Positions 38,801 through 50,651 of a stretch of DNA of 64,000 nucleotides are shown here, piece by piece (positions within the stretch are counted from its first letter, which is position 1; each line of letters begins with the position of its first letter). The DNA comes from Rotaria macrura (lineage: Eukaryota; Rotifera; Eurotatoria; Philodinida; Philodinidae): assembly GCA_900239685.1 (NCBI GenBank), contig OENT01000545.1, forward strand, positions 36,300 through 100,299, given 5' to 3'. The position numbers and the translations under genes are program-made. The notes beneath the pieces are model-generated. The model was not told the DNA's origin. It did not search any database and saw nothing but the letters and a program-made list of their open reading frames with translations.

Positions 38801-41800
38801 TAGTTATATTCAGAAGAGAAAGACACGGGGAGAAAGAGTGAAAAAAGTGAGTCCTACGAGAAGATTTTGTTATTTATCATGCATGAACACGTTGCTTTTA
38901 TTATGTTGTTCCACTTTAGCAATTTATTTTATTTTTCACAAAACGTCACATTACTTCATTGCAAATCAAATATGTCTACTAAAAGCTTTGGAGAACATCC
39001 ATCAAACATCCTAATAATAGGTAGATATTAGATGAATAAAAAAAAAGGAAAAGCAACAAACCGGATGAGTGTCCCCATATTTTTTTGGTCAAATGTAAGA
39101 ATTGTATTAGAATAAGTCCTATTATTGTCATGATTAATATAATAGCCACTTCTGATGCCCAACTCTTTTCAATGTATTATTGAAATCTGGCACATATTTT
39201 TTATTGGTCGATTTACTTGACACTAATTTTTCTCTCTTTCTAGTTATATGAATACAACCCTAATCAACGTGATTAGACTTTGTATTCCCACATCAGCACT
39301 ATGCATACATAGAAAAATAGCTGTAGTCCAAAGACAAAAAGAAATATAAACATAAAAAGAACTCGACTATGAACTGGGAATATGAAATTTATCTATGCTT
39401 TTGTCTTTTGCTTACTTGGGTAGGGAAGCAGAAAACTAACAAAATTATAAAAATAATAAATGTGCAAAGAAACAAAGAAAAACTATGATCTATTTTCTGC
39501 ACTATTTCCGATAGTGACATCATAATTCACTTGAATGAAAGTGAAAGTATTGACAGAAGACAAGTTAACAACAAAAAATTATTAAACAAACTATCTTTCA
39601 ACTTATGAAAGTATGTTCATGTGAAGATGTAATCGTTAACCATGTTCATATTGTTGTTACTATGAATCATCTTTGTCAGAAACTTCCTCTTTTCTTGGTG
39701 ATACAGGAAAAACTAGCTTAACTAAATGCCTTCGTTTTTCTTTTACCTGTTTGTAAATAAGAAAATCGATTGTTGTTGATAATGCTTTTTATGTTTATTG
39801 ACGACTTTGTTGACTTTATACGACTATGAATATTGGTTGCGTTGATCATCTTCTTTTCTTATGTATACGTCACCCAATAATACTGATGATCAGTCGACAC
39901 GGACTGACACAAACAAATAGAAAAGCAACGATATAAGAGAGACGTACTAGAAAAAATAGCTTGACTCTTTTTGAAATAAGAACATGTGCGTATGTGTATC
40001 TCTGTTAGTATATGTGATCTAATGTATGGTAAAACTTTGTCTAACTATACGAGTTACAAAATATTGATCTTTCCTTTCTTTCTCATTCTTATTGAAGTTT
40101 TATTTTTGTTTTTTGTTCAATGCGATAGAAAAATTGCATGAAAGGAAAAACCAAAAAGAGACTGCTGAAATGCTTAGAAAATACTGTTTATTGTACTCGA
40201 ATAGAACTTAATAATAAATTGATGGAGAGAAATATTTAGAAAAAGACAAACATTTATTAAAGAAATGTACGCGAACGCATTATAAAGAATACTCACTCTA
40301 AACTATCATTCATTTGCCTTCAGTGTAGTCGGTAAAGATACGTTTTATTTATGTTCTATCGCACGAGAGTTTGAGCTTCATGTTTTAGGGAACAGAAAGA
40401 ATGTATAATGATCGATTAAGAAGAGAGAAAAAACCATTAAATACCGTCAAATATGTTGTTTAGTCAGCAAATATTTCTAAAGCAAGAAGGAAAAAGAAAT
40501 AACAAAAAAAATTATTCGTTAGAAATAAAATCAAAGAAAACAAATTGATCAATGGAAAAACTACTTTTAAGTGATGTCATATCGATCAAAATTAGAAGTT
40601 TTGTTTAACTTGTTTTTCTTAACAGCAATTATTCCCTTGATAAAAATAGAACCAAATCGAATTTGTAACTGTTGATAAGTAGGATGTTGTCAACATCGAA
40701 TAAGAGCATGAAAATGAAAGGAATGAGGACTGAGAAGGGCAGAAGACAAGAATAATAAGTGGTTTATTCGTCGATAAATCTTTGACGTCATCGACATCAT
40801 TTTGATCTGGTGCATCATGTTCTTCTCTTTTCTCGCACTATATGTCTATCTGTCCGTGTGTGCTGTTAATTCCACAGGTAGCAACGGTATCCTATGAATT
40901 TCTTAATTTCTTCCTACTCCTTTTTTTCCATATCTTCTTCTTTTTTTTTTCTTTGGAATAACAAGAATATTTTTAGCCAAAGACAATCAACAGTATACTA
41001 ATTGGAATGAATGGTATCGAGAAAAATCTTTATGAGGATACAACAATGCTACTCGAATGGCCCTAGACATAGAATAGACCCGTCTAAACAAAACTTGTTG
41101 CTCTAAATGAAAAATAAATTGAACACTAAACGAAAGATGTCGGTTAAATCGTACACAAAAAAAGAAGATCTTGAGCTTCTATCTTGTAGTAATTTTTTGA
41201 CTGAATATTATTAAAACTAATAGCAAACAAAATGACATCTCTATTCATTGTTTTCTCTTTTATTATATTGTTCATTGAACTAAATAAACAACGAAGCAAG
41301 ATTTCCTGATTAGCATTAAATGTTATACTTTAACTTTTCTTTCTAGCTTGAAACGCAAATACCACCTATTTTAGAGCGTTCATCGCACAATTGGATATGG
41401 CTCATCGGACTTAGCATTACTGTTGGAGTTATTCTTTTGATTATTCTTGTCGGCGTTCTCTGGTGTGTAAGTATCGTATTTTTGATTTTGATAAAAAAAA
41501 GAATTTAAACGTTTCTCTAATAAATAATCGATTACCTGATTTCTTGGCATCTTTTCATATTTCAGTGAGTATTGTTAATGATCTTAAATATTTATTAGTA
41601 TTAAGTATTGATATAAATACATAAAATGATAAAGAAAAACGAGCGTTAGAGACAAATACAGTCATAGTAATATAAGCAGTTGTCAATAAGACGTTCGCTT
41701 GACTATATAAACTTCAATCTCATCGTTATATTCGTTCTGTTCTAATCCGTTTTCTCTTTTTCTTATCCGCTTGTAAGATGCCTATTTGTTTATCTACGAC

Positions 41801-43278
41801 AGAACAAGGACTTAGTACCATAGTATTTCCATAGAAGAAGCATATTCTCTGAGTAGTTGAAGTACTGAAGCATGCAACACTGAGTAAATGTGTGCCGACC
41901 GAAGAAAATAGCAGAGAATTTGATGGGACATCGCCCTTTCCTTTGTAAGTAGTTCATTTAATCTAAGTAAAATCATATGCAGATTTCGATGACATTTGAA
42001 TTTTATTCTTTTGTATTTTTAACAGCTTAACAAGCTCTATCAAACAAAAGCCATAAGTTCTCTCTTCTTTTTTTCCACATAAAATCAAAATTTATGTGAA
42101 CAAGACTTAAATCAACGAGACATTTTTTAATTGAAACAAAAAAAAACGAAAGAGGTTTACCATACTTAACAGATCTCGTGCCGATTAGCTATTGAACTAC
42201 TTATCAAGCAGACACTCACACGTTTCTTTACACAAAGTTAAAACAATTAGACATTGCATTTTTTACTCATGTTAACGTATCGTTTGGAAATAAAATTTTC
42301 TCGCAATGCCAATCAATTTTCACTATGATATCTTGTCTTATTCTTTATTCCTGATGTCAACTACTTTCGGCATAATCAATCGAGCATACATGACAGATAC
42401 AGTTTTCTATAATCTTGAAAGAAATCCAAGCCTAGCAGTGACAGTAATGGTACTCGTCGTGTATTGTTATCTTCTGATTTTGAAAGTTATGACTGCGGTG
42501 GCTCACTATGACATGCGCCACTCGAACTTATTCAACTCGTCATCATCGAAAGACTAGACTGAAGAAAACATGATTTATTGATAAAAAACCCTTCTACAAT
42601 AACTGCAATAATTAGTCTAGCGTAATTTTCTGTGAAACAAATTCATTATTTTATATGTCATTATGTATCTTATCCTGTTAATAATATTGACTAGAAACAA
42701 GTTATCAACTGAAGCATTTTCTATGGTGCACTACATCTGGATGATTTCTAAATGTCAAATATCACTTTCAACCTCATTATCATCACTAAGAGATGTACAT
42801 ATGAGATGAAGTATTTTCTTTCTGCAGTTAACTATTGTTTACTACATTATTAGAAACAAAAGATCGATATTAGAGTAATTAAATACATTCTATTTCCTCT
42901 AGGAAACAGTTGTTCTTAATTATAGCTAAAAGATAGCGAAAAAAAGATCTATTTCGAATTTCATTTGTGTTTTTTGTTTTCCTAAAGTGTGGATTTTTCA
43001 AACGATACCGGCCAAATTATCCTGTATCCACTTTAGTTGACCCATCGCTAACGTCAGAAAGTCATTATTACATAGCATCATCGCCGAAATCGAGGCAGAA
43101 TCCATCGAATGATGATAATGATGAAACATTAAGTGACATAGACGATAATCAAATGATGATACAAAATCCAGTCGATAATTTTCCCAACATTGAGCCTCGA
43201 CATTCATCTTATTATACTCAACAACCCCAGCAGCACCACCAACAACAACCGTTGAAACGATCTCAATTTTCTAATTAA
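23739..43278 (+). CDS. Integrin alpha subunit (no I domain)
   Basis: Twenty-seven exons: 23739-23905, 23971-24092, 24156-24247, 24307-24454, 24716-24826, 24894-25043, 25113-25157, 25231-25387, 25454-25556, 25608-25710, 25783-25880, 25940-26018, 26089-26134, 26245-26334, 26384-26445, 26506-26648, 26821-26943, 26997-27064, 27774-27921, 27974-28057, 28126-28208, 32747-32824, 32887-33169, 34554-34808, 35688-35804, 41347-41466 and 42988-43278. All phases agree; about 1121 residues. Order: signal peptide (MLLFHLIFSSLISS), seven-bladed FG-GAP propeller with LIGAP, ITAPG and ISIP strands, Ca-binding loops DINNDGFDD, DIDKDGYND and DYDNNGYLD (about residues 326-460), then thigh/calf Ig-like region (CGYDDICIPNL, HLGNPF), one transmembrane helix (WIWLIGLSITVGVILLIIL) and the cytoplasmic hallmark GFFKR. 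No I domain is inserted in the propeller. It pairs with an integrin beta chain at the plasma membrane for matrix adhesion. Ligand class not determinable. Three large introns (4.5, 5.5 and 1.5 kb) carry other elements. Confidence 0.93.
29178..29207. repeat. 30-base poly-C run
   Basis: Thirty uninterrupted C followed by GCCTCTCCCCC, inside an integrin intron. The opposite strand is a G-run able to form G-quadruplexes; the exact length is prone to sequencing error. Confidence 0.9.
29455..31867 (-). pseudogene. Decayed non-LTR retrotransposon reverse transcriptase
   Basis: Minus-strand fragments in several frames form one reverse transcriptase of the jockey/I-like non-LTR kind. From 31.6 down to 29.46 kb: a PPHWKLSKMILLPK finger motif, a YVDFKKAFGEVWH palm motif, a GVPQGS-like box near 31000, the LYADDLALII catalytic box near 30260-30290 and a C-terminal thumb-like region. 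Frameshifts and an in-frame TAG just before the YADD box break it, and no endonuclease domain is visible upstream, so it is 5'-truncated and dead. It lies antisense within integrin intron 21 (28209-32746) and is itself split by another element at 30322-30954. Confidence 0.85.
30322..30954. mobile_element. Tc1/mariner-like MITE nested in the retroelement
   Basis: A 629-bp element (30324-30952) has long terminal inverted repeats of about 105-120 bp, near-identical, beginning CTCTCTAAAAAAATGCC, and is flanked by TA on both sides. The interior is packed with GGATCCGATCGG-like motifs and has no transposase. Removing the element and one TA makes the flanking reverse-transcriptase frame continuous between the GVPQGS-like and YADD boxes, which supports both the borders and the TA target duplication. 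Confidence 0.85.
35820..35865. repeat. (AT)n microsatellite
   Basis: Interrupted TATATG units lead into a long run of AT repeats, at the start of integrin intron 25. Confidence 0.9.
36080..38261 (-). CDS. Histamine H3-like aminergic GPCR (nested gene)
   Basis: Three exons on the minus strand: 38261-37861, 37101-36863 and 36798-36080. Introns of 759 and 64 nt; 452 residues. The extracellular N-terminus has several N-x-S/T sites. Seven helices are evident: TM1 with GNSLV, TM2 LSIADLL, TM3 WLVFDYV with the amine-binding Asp (about residue 161) and SYDRY (177-180), TM4 ending PAILLWDWL, TM5 VEFFVPFFS, TM6 CWCPY and TM7 WLLWLNSTINPFLY. The Glu in VEFF corresponds to the TM5 Glu of H3/H4 histamine receptors, and CIPLY, CKLWLV and FWLLW are close to H3; a muscarinic-type relative is the alternative. 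The third loop is long, with an Asn run. The whole gene lies antisense within integrin intron 25 (35805-41346). Expected role: Gi-coupled neurotransmitter sensing at the plasma membrane. Confidence 0.87.
38262..41346. other. Integrin intron 25 remainder / GPCR upstream
   Basis: About 3 kb of AT-rich sequence without a recognisable gene, between the receptor start codon and the integrin transmembrane exon. It is the likely promoter region for the minus-strand receptor. No conserved open frame seen. Confidence 0.5.
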
Positions 43279-44075
43279 ATAAAATTTTAAATTACTTATC
43301 TTGTTTTGTTTTCTTTTTGTTTTCCTTTTCTAATTCAATTTATAAATTTTTTTATGTATAACTCTTTGTTCTTTTTTTCTTGTTCTATTTTTTTTGAAGC
43401 AAAAATAATAATAAATAACAGATGTTGTCCATTATCAATTGATAATATATATATACATTTTTATTTATTTATTTATTTATTTATTTATTACTACCTATGA
43501 GAACGTGTCTTCATATAATAGAGTCATCTGCTAAATCTGAATGTACACATGTACGTCTGTAGATATAGTTGTATTAAAGCGAGGACAGGCAAAAAATGAG
43601 ATGTGTATGTGGTTGAGGCAACAACAACAACAGTAAAAAAACATTAATTTTAGCTACTATTCAGATCAATAGTAACGAGTGCGTGCACACATCGACATGT
43701 TGTTTTATAGTTTGGTTGTCACGGGCTTCTTCAACGAGAGGTAGATGATGTTTGGTGCTCAAGCAATCTAAGAAGTGTGGCCATTGCACCTCTTCGAGCA
43801 AAAGAGAAAAAATGAAAAAAGTGAAAAAAATTTGTCTCATGTAAAAGAAGAGAAGAACATAAAAGATTGCGAGAATAGGCAAAAAATAAAACTCGATGAT
43901 GTTTGATTCTCTCTGGCATCGATTTTGTTGAATAGAGAACTTTTAGTTGCTGTCGAATTTTCGCTCCGTTTAGCTATCACATTCATTTCATCTTAGAAAA
44001 ATTTTCATTTTTCACGTGGAATAAATGAAATAGTATTAACAAACGAAAATTCAAAAGAGAAATAGACTTAAAATT
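43279..44075. other. Integrin 3' end and TEKTL1 upstream
   Basis: An AATAAA overlaps the integrin stop codon (43278-43283). A (TTTA)n run lies near 43457-43489. No gene seen; short minus-strand frames around 43.66-43.92 kb have no family similarity. Confidence 0.5.
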
Positions 44076-46073
44076 ATGGCAAATATACAACGGCCAAGTA
44101 CGTCATGTCAAATGAACAGACCATCACTAGCTGATGATAACAGTGTAACTAATACTAATCATGGAAACAATAGTCTATCACGAAGTTATACATGTGATGC
44201 TTTAAATCTAACAAAACAACACCGAGTAACTCAACCTCGAACTTCACCAACAGTGGCTGAGCAACAATCACAACGTTTAGGTCGTAGTTTACTGAGTAAT
44301 GACAATTGGCGACAAGAAACAATGGCTGACGTTCGTCTAAATGCTAAAGTCATAGAACAAAGTGATCAGAATATTCTCTTTGGGAAAGGTTAGACATAGA
44401 TTTAGAAAGAAAAAGACAGAACAGAACAGCTACAAGAACGCATTAATCTAATTGAGTTTTCCTCTTAGGTATTGATCCTTTACCGCAAGTCCGTGAAATT
44501 CTCAGTGAATTGAGTAATAACGAAGCGTTTCTCTATGCACGTCAGTGTCGTGTTGTGGTAGCCAAATTACGATTGTGTTGGAGTGATATTAACGAAGAAA
44601 TCAAATCTTTATTGAAACATAAAGAATATACTGAAACAGCCATCGAACATATTCGTAAAGACTTGATTATCAATAAAGAAAGTGTTAATATGAGAAAAAA
44701 ACCCAAACGTGAATCTGTACGTTATCTTGTTTTTATTTATGATTAGACTGTTAATGATTTTTTTCGAATTTCTTTTTTTTTCTGTAGGAACCCGACGGTG
44801 TTGATGATATTCTTGCCGCTGAAAAGTATCATTTAACGCATATTAAAAGAATTTTAGAAGTAAATTGCAGAAATGTTGTTGATCAAATGCAGGTTCGATA
44901 AGTTTCAATTCATTTTTTCCTTAATTTATTGGTTTTCTTTTATTGAAATCGAAAATTTTCAGAAGCTTGATGAAGTTCGTCAACGTGTAACGAAAATTGG
45001 TAGAGAGCGTGCATTGGTCACAGAACTTATATGCCAGTGTTTAACGAGTGCATCGAAAACATTTGAATCAATGCGAAACGAAAAGTGAATAGAATTACTA
45101 ACACGAAAGACAATATTTTATTTTCATTTATGTATGCAAATACAAATTTACTTATATATGTTATTCATCTAGATTAGAAAGTGCACCAACTCGTCGACCA
45201 TCAATGACAGCCACTGTTCGACCATCATCTGCATTTGGACTACGAACAGCACGGTCAGCTAATAGTAGTTCACGATTGAATACTTCTAATTCGACTTCAA
45301 TAAATTATGTTGGTAAAGCTGAATCAACGTTGCTCGATGAGAATGGTTTACCTATTGTTGGTCCTCTACTCCCTTTTACACCTGACGTTATTCAAGCATT
45401 TCAAGATGCAGCTAAGTTAATTGAAGAATCACGTCAAATAAAAAAGCAAACAATTCAACAAATTCGAAATGCATTCAATGATGCTAAAGCATATTCATTG
45501 ACTGTTAATCAAAGTGTTGCTCAAAAACTTGCCGATATTATAACATTAGCAGTATGAATGATCGAACAATTTTTTTGCACTAATGATGACAAATTTTTGT
45601 TTCGACTTTAGCAACATTTAACAATTTCACTCGGCGAAAATATGCTTGCTCGAAATCGAGCTAACCGTTGGTATGATTTAACTGTGACAGCACAACGAAT
45701 AAATTCAGGTCCAGTTAGTTCATCATGTTTGAAAACATTTGAACGCCTTGATCGACCTCTCATTCGAACGTTCCAACGACATCCGGGAAATCAAGTAGCC
45801 GAAGCTCAAATGGCATCGAAAGTATAGAGGCTATTCTTTTTGGTTTGCTTATCAATTGTTTATTTCCACACATCGCTCTAGGCAACAAGCAATCTTCAAA
45901 AGTCAGCCGATGAAACAAATAAACAAATGAAAACATTAACAATCGTTGGACAACGATTGCAAGCGAACTTAGTTGATAAAGAAATTGCATTGGATATTGA
46001 TTCACATCTTCTTCGTCGACGACGTGAGCGATCTGATCATAAATGGGCTGTTTCAAAATACGTACACGCTTAA
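44076..46073 (+). CDS. TEKTL1: Tektin-like protein 1 (CCDC105-like)
   Basis: Seven exons: 44076-44388, 44469-44716, 44788-44892, 44963-45084, 45173-45551, 45612-45821 and 45882-46073; introns 60-88 nt; 522 residues. The protein is mostly helical with heptad-like stretches (residues about 100-250 and 330-505), low-complexity Ser/Thr-rich segments at the N-terminus and around residue 275, and a tektin-type C-terminal block RPLIRTFQRHPGN followed by a helix with LVDKEIALDIDSHLLRRRR. Tektins and TEKTL1 are filament proteins inside doublet microtubules of cilia and sperm flagella. The order of blocks fits CCDC105/TEKTL1 better than tektins 1-5; a divergent tektin is the alternative. It is convergent with GNPDA, with 292 bp between stop codons. 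Confidence 0.75.
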
Positions 46074-46365
46074 TACATTTTAAAATCGTGTACAGATATA
46101 TATTTTTTTCCTTTCTTATAGTTTTTCTTTTTTTTTATTGAATTTTTCCACCGTTTTATTAAAATGAATTCAGTTTGCTTTTGCATTACCATTGTTGCCT
46201 TTTGTCTTTCGAGAGATGGATTATAACTACTGATTGACAATGGTTTCTTTTTCTTTCTTTTTCTTTTACATGAAACATTTAAATGAAACAAAACTAATAA
46301 TAAAATAATATATATTAATGAAATTATCACCCACAACACATGTTTCTTTTGTTTTCATTTAAAAT

Positions 46366-47750
46366 TTAATTTTCAGTGTGAAGCAGTGATGGATGACCAT
46401 TGTCTTCAATTAATTGTGAATGTACGGTCATTAAACCCTTAAAATATCGCACTGTTTTAACTTTTAATTCCATTGTTGCGTCTTCATCACATATACATAA
46501 GAATCTCGGATGATTTTGAAATGCTGACACTGTCCACATGTGATTAATACCTTCTTCAATAGCCATATGAAGTGCATAAGCTTTGGCTGTACCCGATATT
46601 AATATTATGACCTACAAAAGAAAATGTAAATAGAAATAGAGAGAAGCTACGCTTCTTTTCACAATGAACAAATATCTGTAGTCATAGAAATTGTTGGTTA
46701 TGCAAAAGTATTAATGCCCTTTAAGTGTCATACATTAGTGATGATTTTTTTTGAAAAGTATTCATTTAAGTAATACTTTGCTCGTTTGTATGAATAATTC
46801 ATCTGATATAATCGATTAATGATTGTGTAAAATTACGTATGCATGATTGTTAGTTTTAGAAATGGAACTAAATCTTATCAATGATTGCAATTACAACTGA
46901 GCAAGGAATGAAAAAAGCAAGCATGCATTTCTCTTTGTTTTTTCTCAAGTATGACTCACTTCTCGAGCATCCATAACAGTTCCGACGCCAACTGTTAACG
47001 CTGACTTCGGTACTTGATTAACATCGTTATCAAAAAAACGTGCGTTAGCCACAATCGTATCTTGTGCTAGAGTTTTAACTCGAGTTCGTGATACTAAACT
47101 CGATCCTAAACAATGCAAATACACTAAAGATATTTCTTTTTGATATTGAAGAAAAAAGTGCATTCCTGGTTCATTGAAAGCAATATGTCCATCTGGTCCA
47201 ATACCACCAACAAACAATTCAATACCACCAGCATCTCGTATAGCTTGTTCATAATCATCACACTCTTTTATAAGGTCCGATGCATTCCCATCTAGTATAT
47301 GAACATTTTTCGGATCAATGTCAATATGTTTAAAAAAATTATTCCACATAAATGAATGATAGCTTTCAGGGTGATCCTTTGAGTAGATAAAAGAATTTAT
47401 GAAAAAGAAACAAAGAAAATATTTTAATGAAACAAAATCTGGTTCTGTCGTACACGTGGTAATCCAACATATTCATCCATATTAAAAGTAACTACATATT
47501 TGAATGATAATTGATTAGCTTTAACGAATGAGATTAATTTTTTGTAAGTTCCCAATGGTGTACTGCCTTCACAGATGGAAACAAGAGAAAAATATGAACA
47601 AACTACAAAAAAAAACGAGGTTGTACCTGTTGGTAGACCAAGCACAAAATATCGATTGGGACCTGGTTTAAAATCATTGATTCGTTTTTTTATGTATCGA
47701 GCACCCCACTCGGCCATTTCATCATAATCTTTCGTAATTACTAACCGCAT
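46366..47750 (-). CDS. GNPDA1: Glucosamine-6-phosphate deaminase
   Basis: Four exons on the minus strand: 47750-47627, 47566-47454, 47376-46960 and 46611-46366. GT-AG introns of 60, 77 and 348 nt; 299 residues as read, or 279 if a 60-nt segment at 47106-47165 is removed. It converts glucosamine 6-phosphate to fructose 6-phosphate plus ammonia in the cytosol. Visible signatures: [86 protein letters not shown] and CDEDAT, closely matching animal GNPDA1/2. The active-site loop NEPG-SSLVSR is interrupted by the intron-like segment described separately. The start matches the family N-terminus ([12 protein letters not shown]). GNPDA1 versus GNPDA2 cannot be told apart here. Confidence 0.93.
47106..47165 (-). 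other. Probable non-canonical GA-AG intron in GNPDA
   Basis: Sixty bases begin GAATGC and end TTGTTTAG on the minus strand, inserted exactly between NEPG and SSLVSR of the active-site loop. Size, T-rich end and AG match neighbouring introns, but the donor reads CAG-GAATGC instead of CAG-GTATGC. The length is divisible by three with no stop, so retention would add 20 residues (mostly hydrophobic). Confidence 0.6.
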
Positions 47751-50651
47751 CTAAAATAAGAACAAAAACAACCATAGTACCTAATACATGTTAATACATG
47801 ACACTTGTTTCTGATTGAATGATAGAACAAAAAAGAATTTCACGAATATTTACATAAGATAAAAAGAAAACGCACGATATTATGAACTGTAAAACAAAAA
47901 TACACAAAAAATAATAGCCAAGTGTAATGTATGATTTATTTTTTGTTTTCATTCGATAGTATTCTCAGAATAGATAAATAAGAATCATGTCGTCTCTTGT
48001 TTTGCTTAAAAATAAGAATGAAAAGGAAATAGAAAATATTTGATAAGGGTCGATTTTTTTTTCTATTGATCTTATGGCTTAATCTTCGTAATAAATAGAA
48101 GCGTGTTTTGTAACGAGAAAAAAAATTGTACAAAAATATGTTTTCATATTAGATTTTGGCCTTCGATTGGAGGTCAATCAAATAGACAATAATTTAATAA
48201 GAATTGCAAGCATAACTTCCAGTTCTAAAATCCATCTGTCAAAATACAGAAGGATCAGCTGATCATCAGTTATTTTGTGAAAAAATTAATCGATTTGAGC
48301 GACATCAATAGATTTTTCGTAAGAAAATAAATAGATAGATATAATAACAAATCAAAATCAAACCAAACTATTGGAACAGAACATGCCTCATGATTCATAG
48401 AGAAGAAAAGCTGGTGTTTATTTATTTGCAACATGTATCCCAAAAAAATACAAGAAAACCAACACTGCCCTCGATTTATTGCCACCTGGAAATGTTCCCG
48501 ATGATCTTGTAAATGTTGTTGTTGTAGTTAATAATTACTTTTATATAAAAGTTAATCTCTATCTAGAAGTTAGAAATCATAGAAATTAATTCGTATGGAA
48601 TAGATTTTAAAATATTGTTTATCTTAAACAGAATAAAAGAACTCAATAAAGAATGCTAAGTACGTAATGGAAACTTATACAATTGCTTTATATTAAAATG
48701 AAAAATATAGTAGTGAAATTTGAAAAAAAATCTGTGTTGGTCGAGTTGTGCTAACTCAACGAAAAATATGACTGAATTATTCGAAGCATAATTAAAATTT
48801 ATACAGAATGATCTTCACGACAAAACTAATACTCAAGCAAGTTAAAATAAGCATACAGTTCGACATTGCTAAATCAATGCAATAGTTGATTCATCAACTA
48901 AAAGATGAGTAAATTTTTAGAAAGTATCGACGAAGACAAAAAGTTCGGCTAGTCTACACACCTCTATACTACTGGAAATATCAACATGAAATCGGATACT
49001 CATGTGTCTAATTTTTCTCTAGATCGAATAGGTTCTTTAATTTCATAGTCTTGAATGTGTAAGATATTTATATGAGTATGAATCGCATCATAGTTGTTGG
49101 CATGAAACAAAATAGCCTACTTCCTGTATTTTTTTGTTCAATTTTAGATTTGAATTTAAACATTCGGTTAAACTTATTCACCATTATTATATTGTTTTAA
49201 ATGCTTTTCATTTCTTATGGCTTCAAACAAATTTACAATACTAGCAAAATTCTTTGTCTCTTTTATCTGATATACGAGTATGTAATTTACCAAGATTTTA
49301 ACTTACCCATTTACTTCCATGATCTACATGAATTTTGAAAAATTCTTCTGCAGAATCCTACAGATTTTGTCAGTATTGATCAAGGGAACGAATAGGATCT
49401 CAATGTCTCTCATGATTTATATCGTTGAAACATCGCTCGAAGATGATCAGACGTGCGATGAGAAATTCGACATCGGCTTACTTTACTAGTAGATTTTCAT
49501 CAGTATTAATTGATCGACGGTAACTTTTTAAATAAATTAAAAATTCAATTTATATTTAAATAATGTAAAATTGGATTTCAATCACTGCCACATGAAAAAA
49601 TTTCATTGTTTTTCAGTACATTCAGATATATTATGGATTCTATTCTAATTTTTTGTCGAAAGTTGTTTACATAGAATTTGTATTGAGTAGTTGATAACAA
49701 TCAGAGACTTTAAACATACTATAGTTTGACCAGTTTCATTTCTCTAATCAATACAAACAAAGCTTTTTAAGTAACTCCATAAATTTTAGGTTCTATGTAT
49801 TACAACACGGCGAATACCATAGTCCGAGTCGAATGATTGTAGCCTGAAAACAGAAAAAGCTAGCGTTATGTTTTACTGAAGAAATCATTTGGTATGTATC
49901 TAGTCAAAACTATGTTCATACCTCAGTCTTCCTAACTGTGAAATAACTTTGAACTATTCTCTAAAGCTTTTTTTCTTTCATTAACTATTCGATAGTAGTT
50001 ATTTCGATGAAGTGTGAAACTATGTGTGCGCCATTGACCATCGTATTGAGTTATTAGTCAGTGTAATTAAACGGATTGAAGTAATGCAACGTAAGAACTA
50101 TAATTGATATGAATTCTAAGAACAGTATCAGACTAATATATCTACGGTAGGACAATATATCGAAAACCAAGAGAAGTACATTTAACCTTATTTATTGAGA
50201 TCGTTTAAAAAATATTTTATTTTTCAAAGTTTATTTTTCTCATTAATAGATGATCTTCTTCGAGAATACTAATATTACAAATGTATCTTACTTGTGCTCT
50301 TAAGCGAATCATTCGAATACTATTTACATGTCGCTGTTGTAATGTGATGCTGGATGACTACGAATAGCAGACTTTTCATGTAGTTCGTATAAATGAGTGC
50401 ATTCATAGTGTGTCGTTACATCGCAACACATCTAATTAGATAAATTCTTATTCTTTGAATCTTCTGCTCGCCTAATAGAACAAGATACTAAGAGTGTAGT
50501 GGTGATATATTTATTTTCACTAAAATACAAATAATGCCTTAGATATTTGACGTAATCAGTTATGATTGATTTCAAGTTATTCTTTTCTCTGATTGATGTT
50601 TCATACATAAAAATCTATTTAAAAAAAAACAAATTTTCGTTTTCTTTTAAG
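47751..50651. other. Intergenic region between GNPDA and CPT2
   Basis: AT-rich, with no conserved frame recognised. The genes on either side start outward from it (GNPDA leftward, CPT2 rightward), so it may serve as a divergent 2.9-kb promoter region. The T-rich tract ending CTTTTAAG at 50651, directly before the CPT2 start codon, looks like a 5' UTR intron acceptor. Confidence 0.5.

Noticed and set aside
43661..43919. Overlapping minus-strand frames upstream of TEKTL1
   Set aside because: Two overlapping frames, Phe/Leu-rich from T-rich DNA, no motif; judged non-coding.
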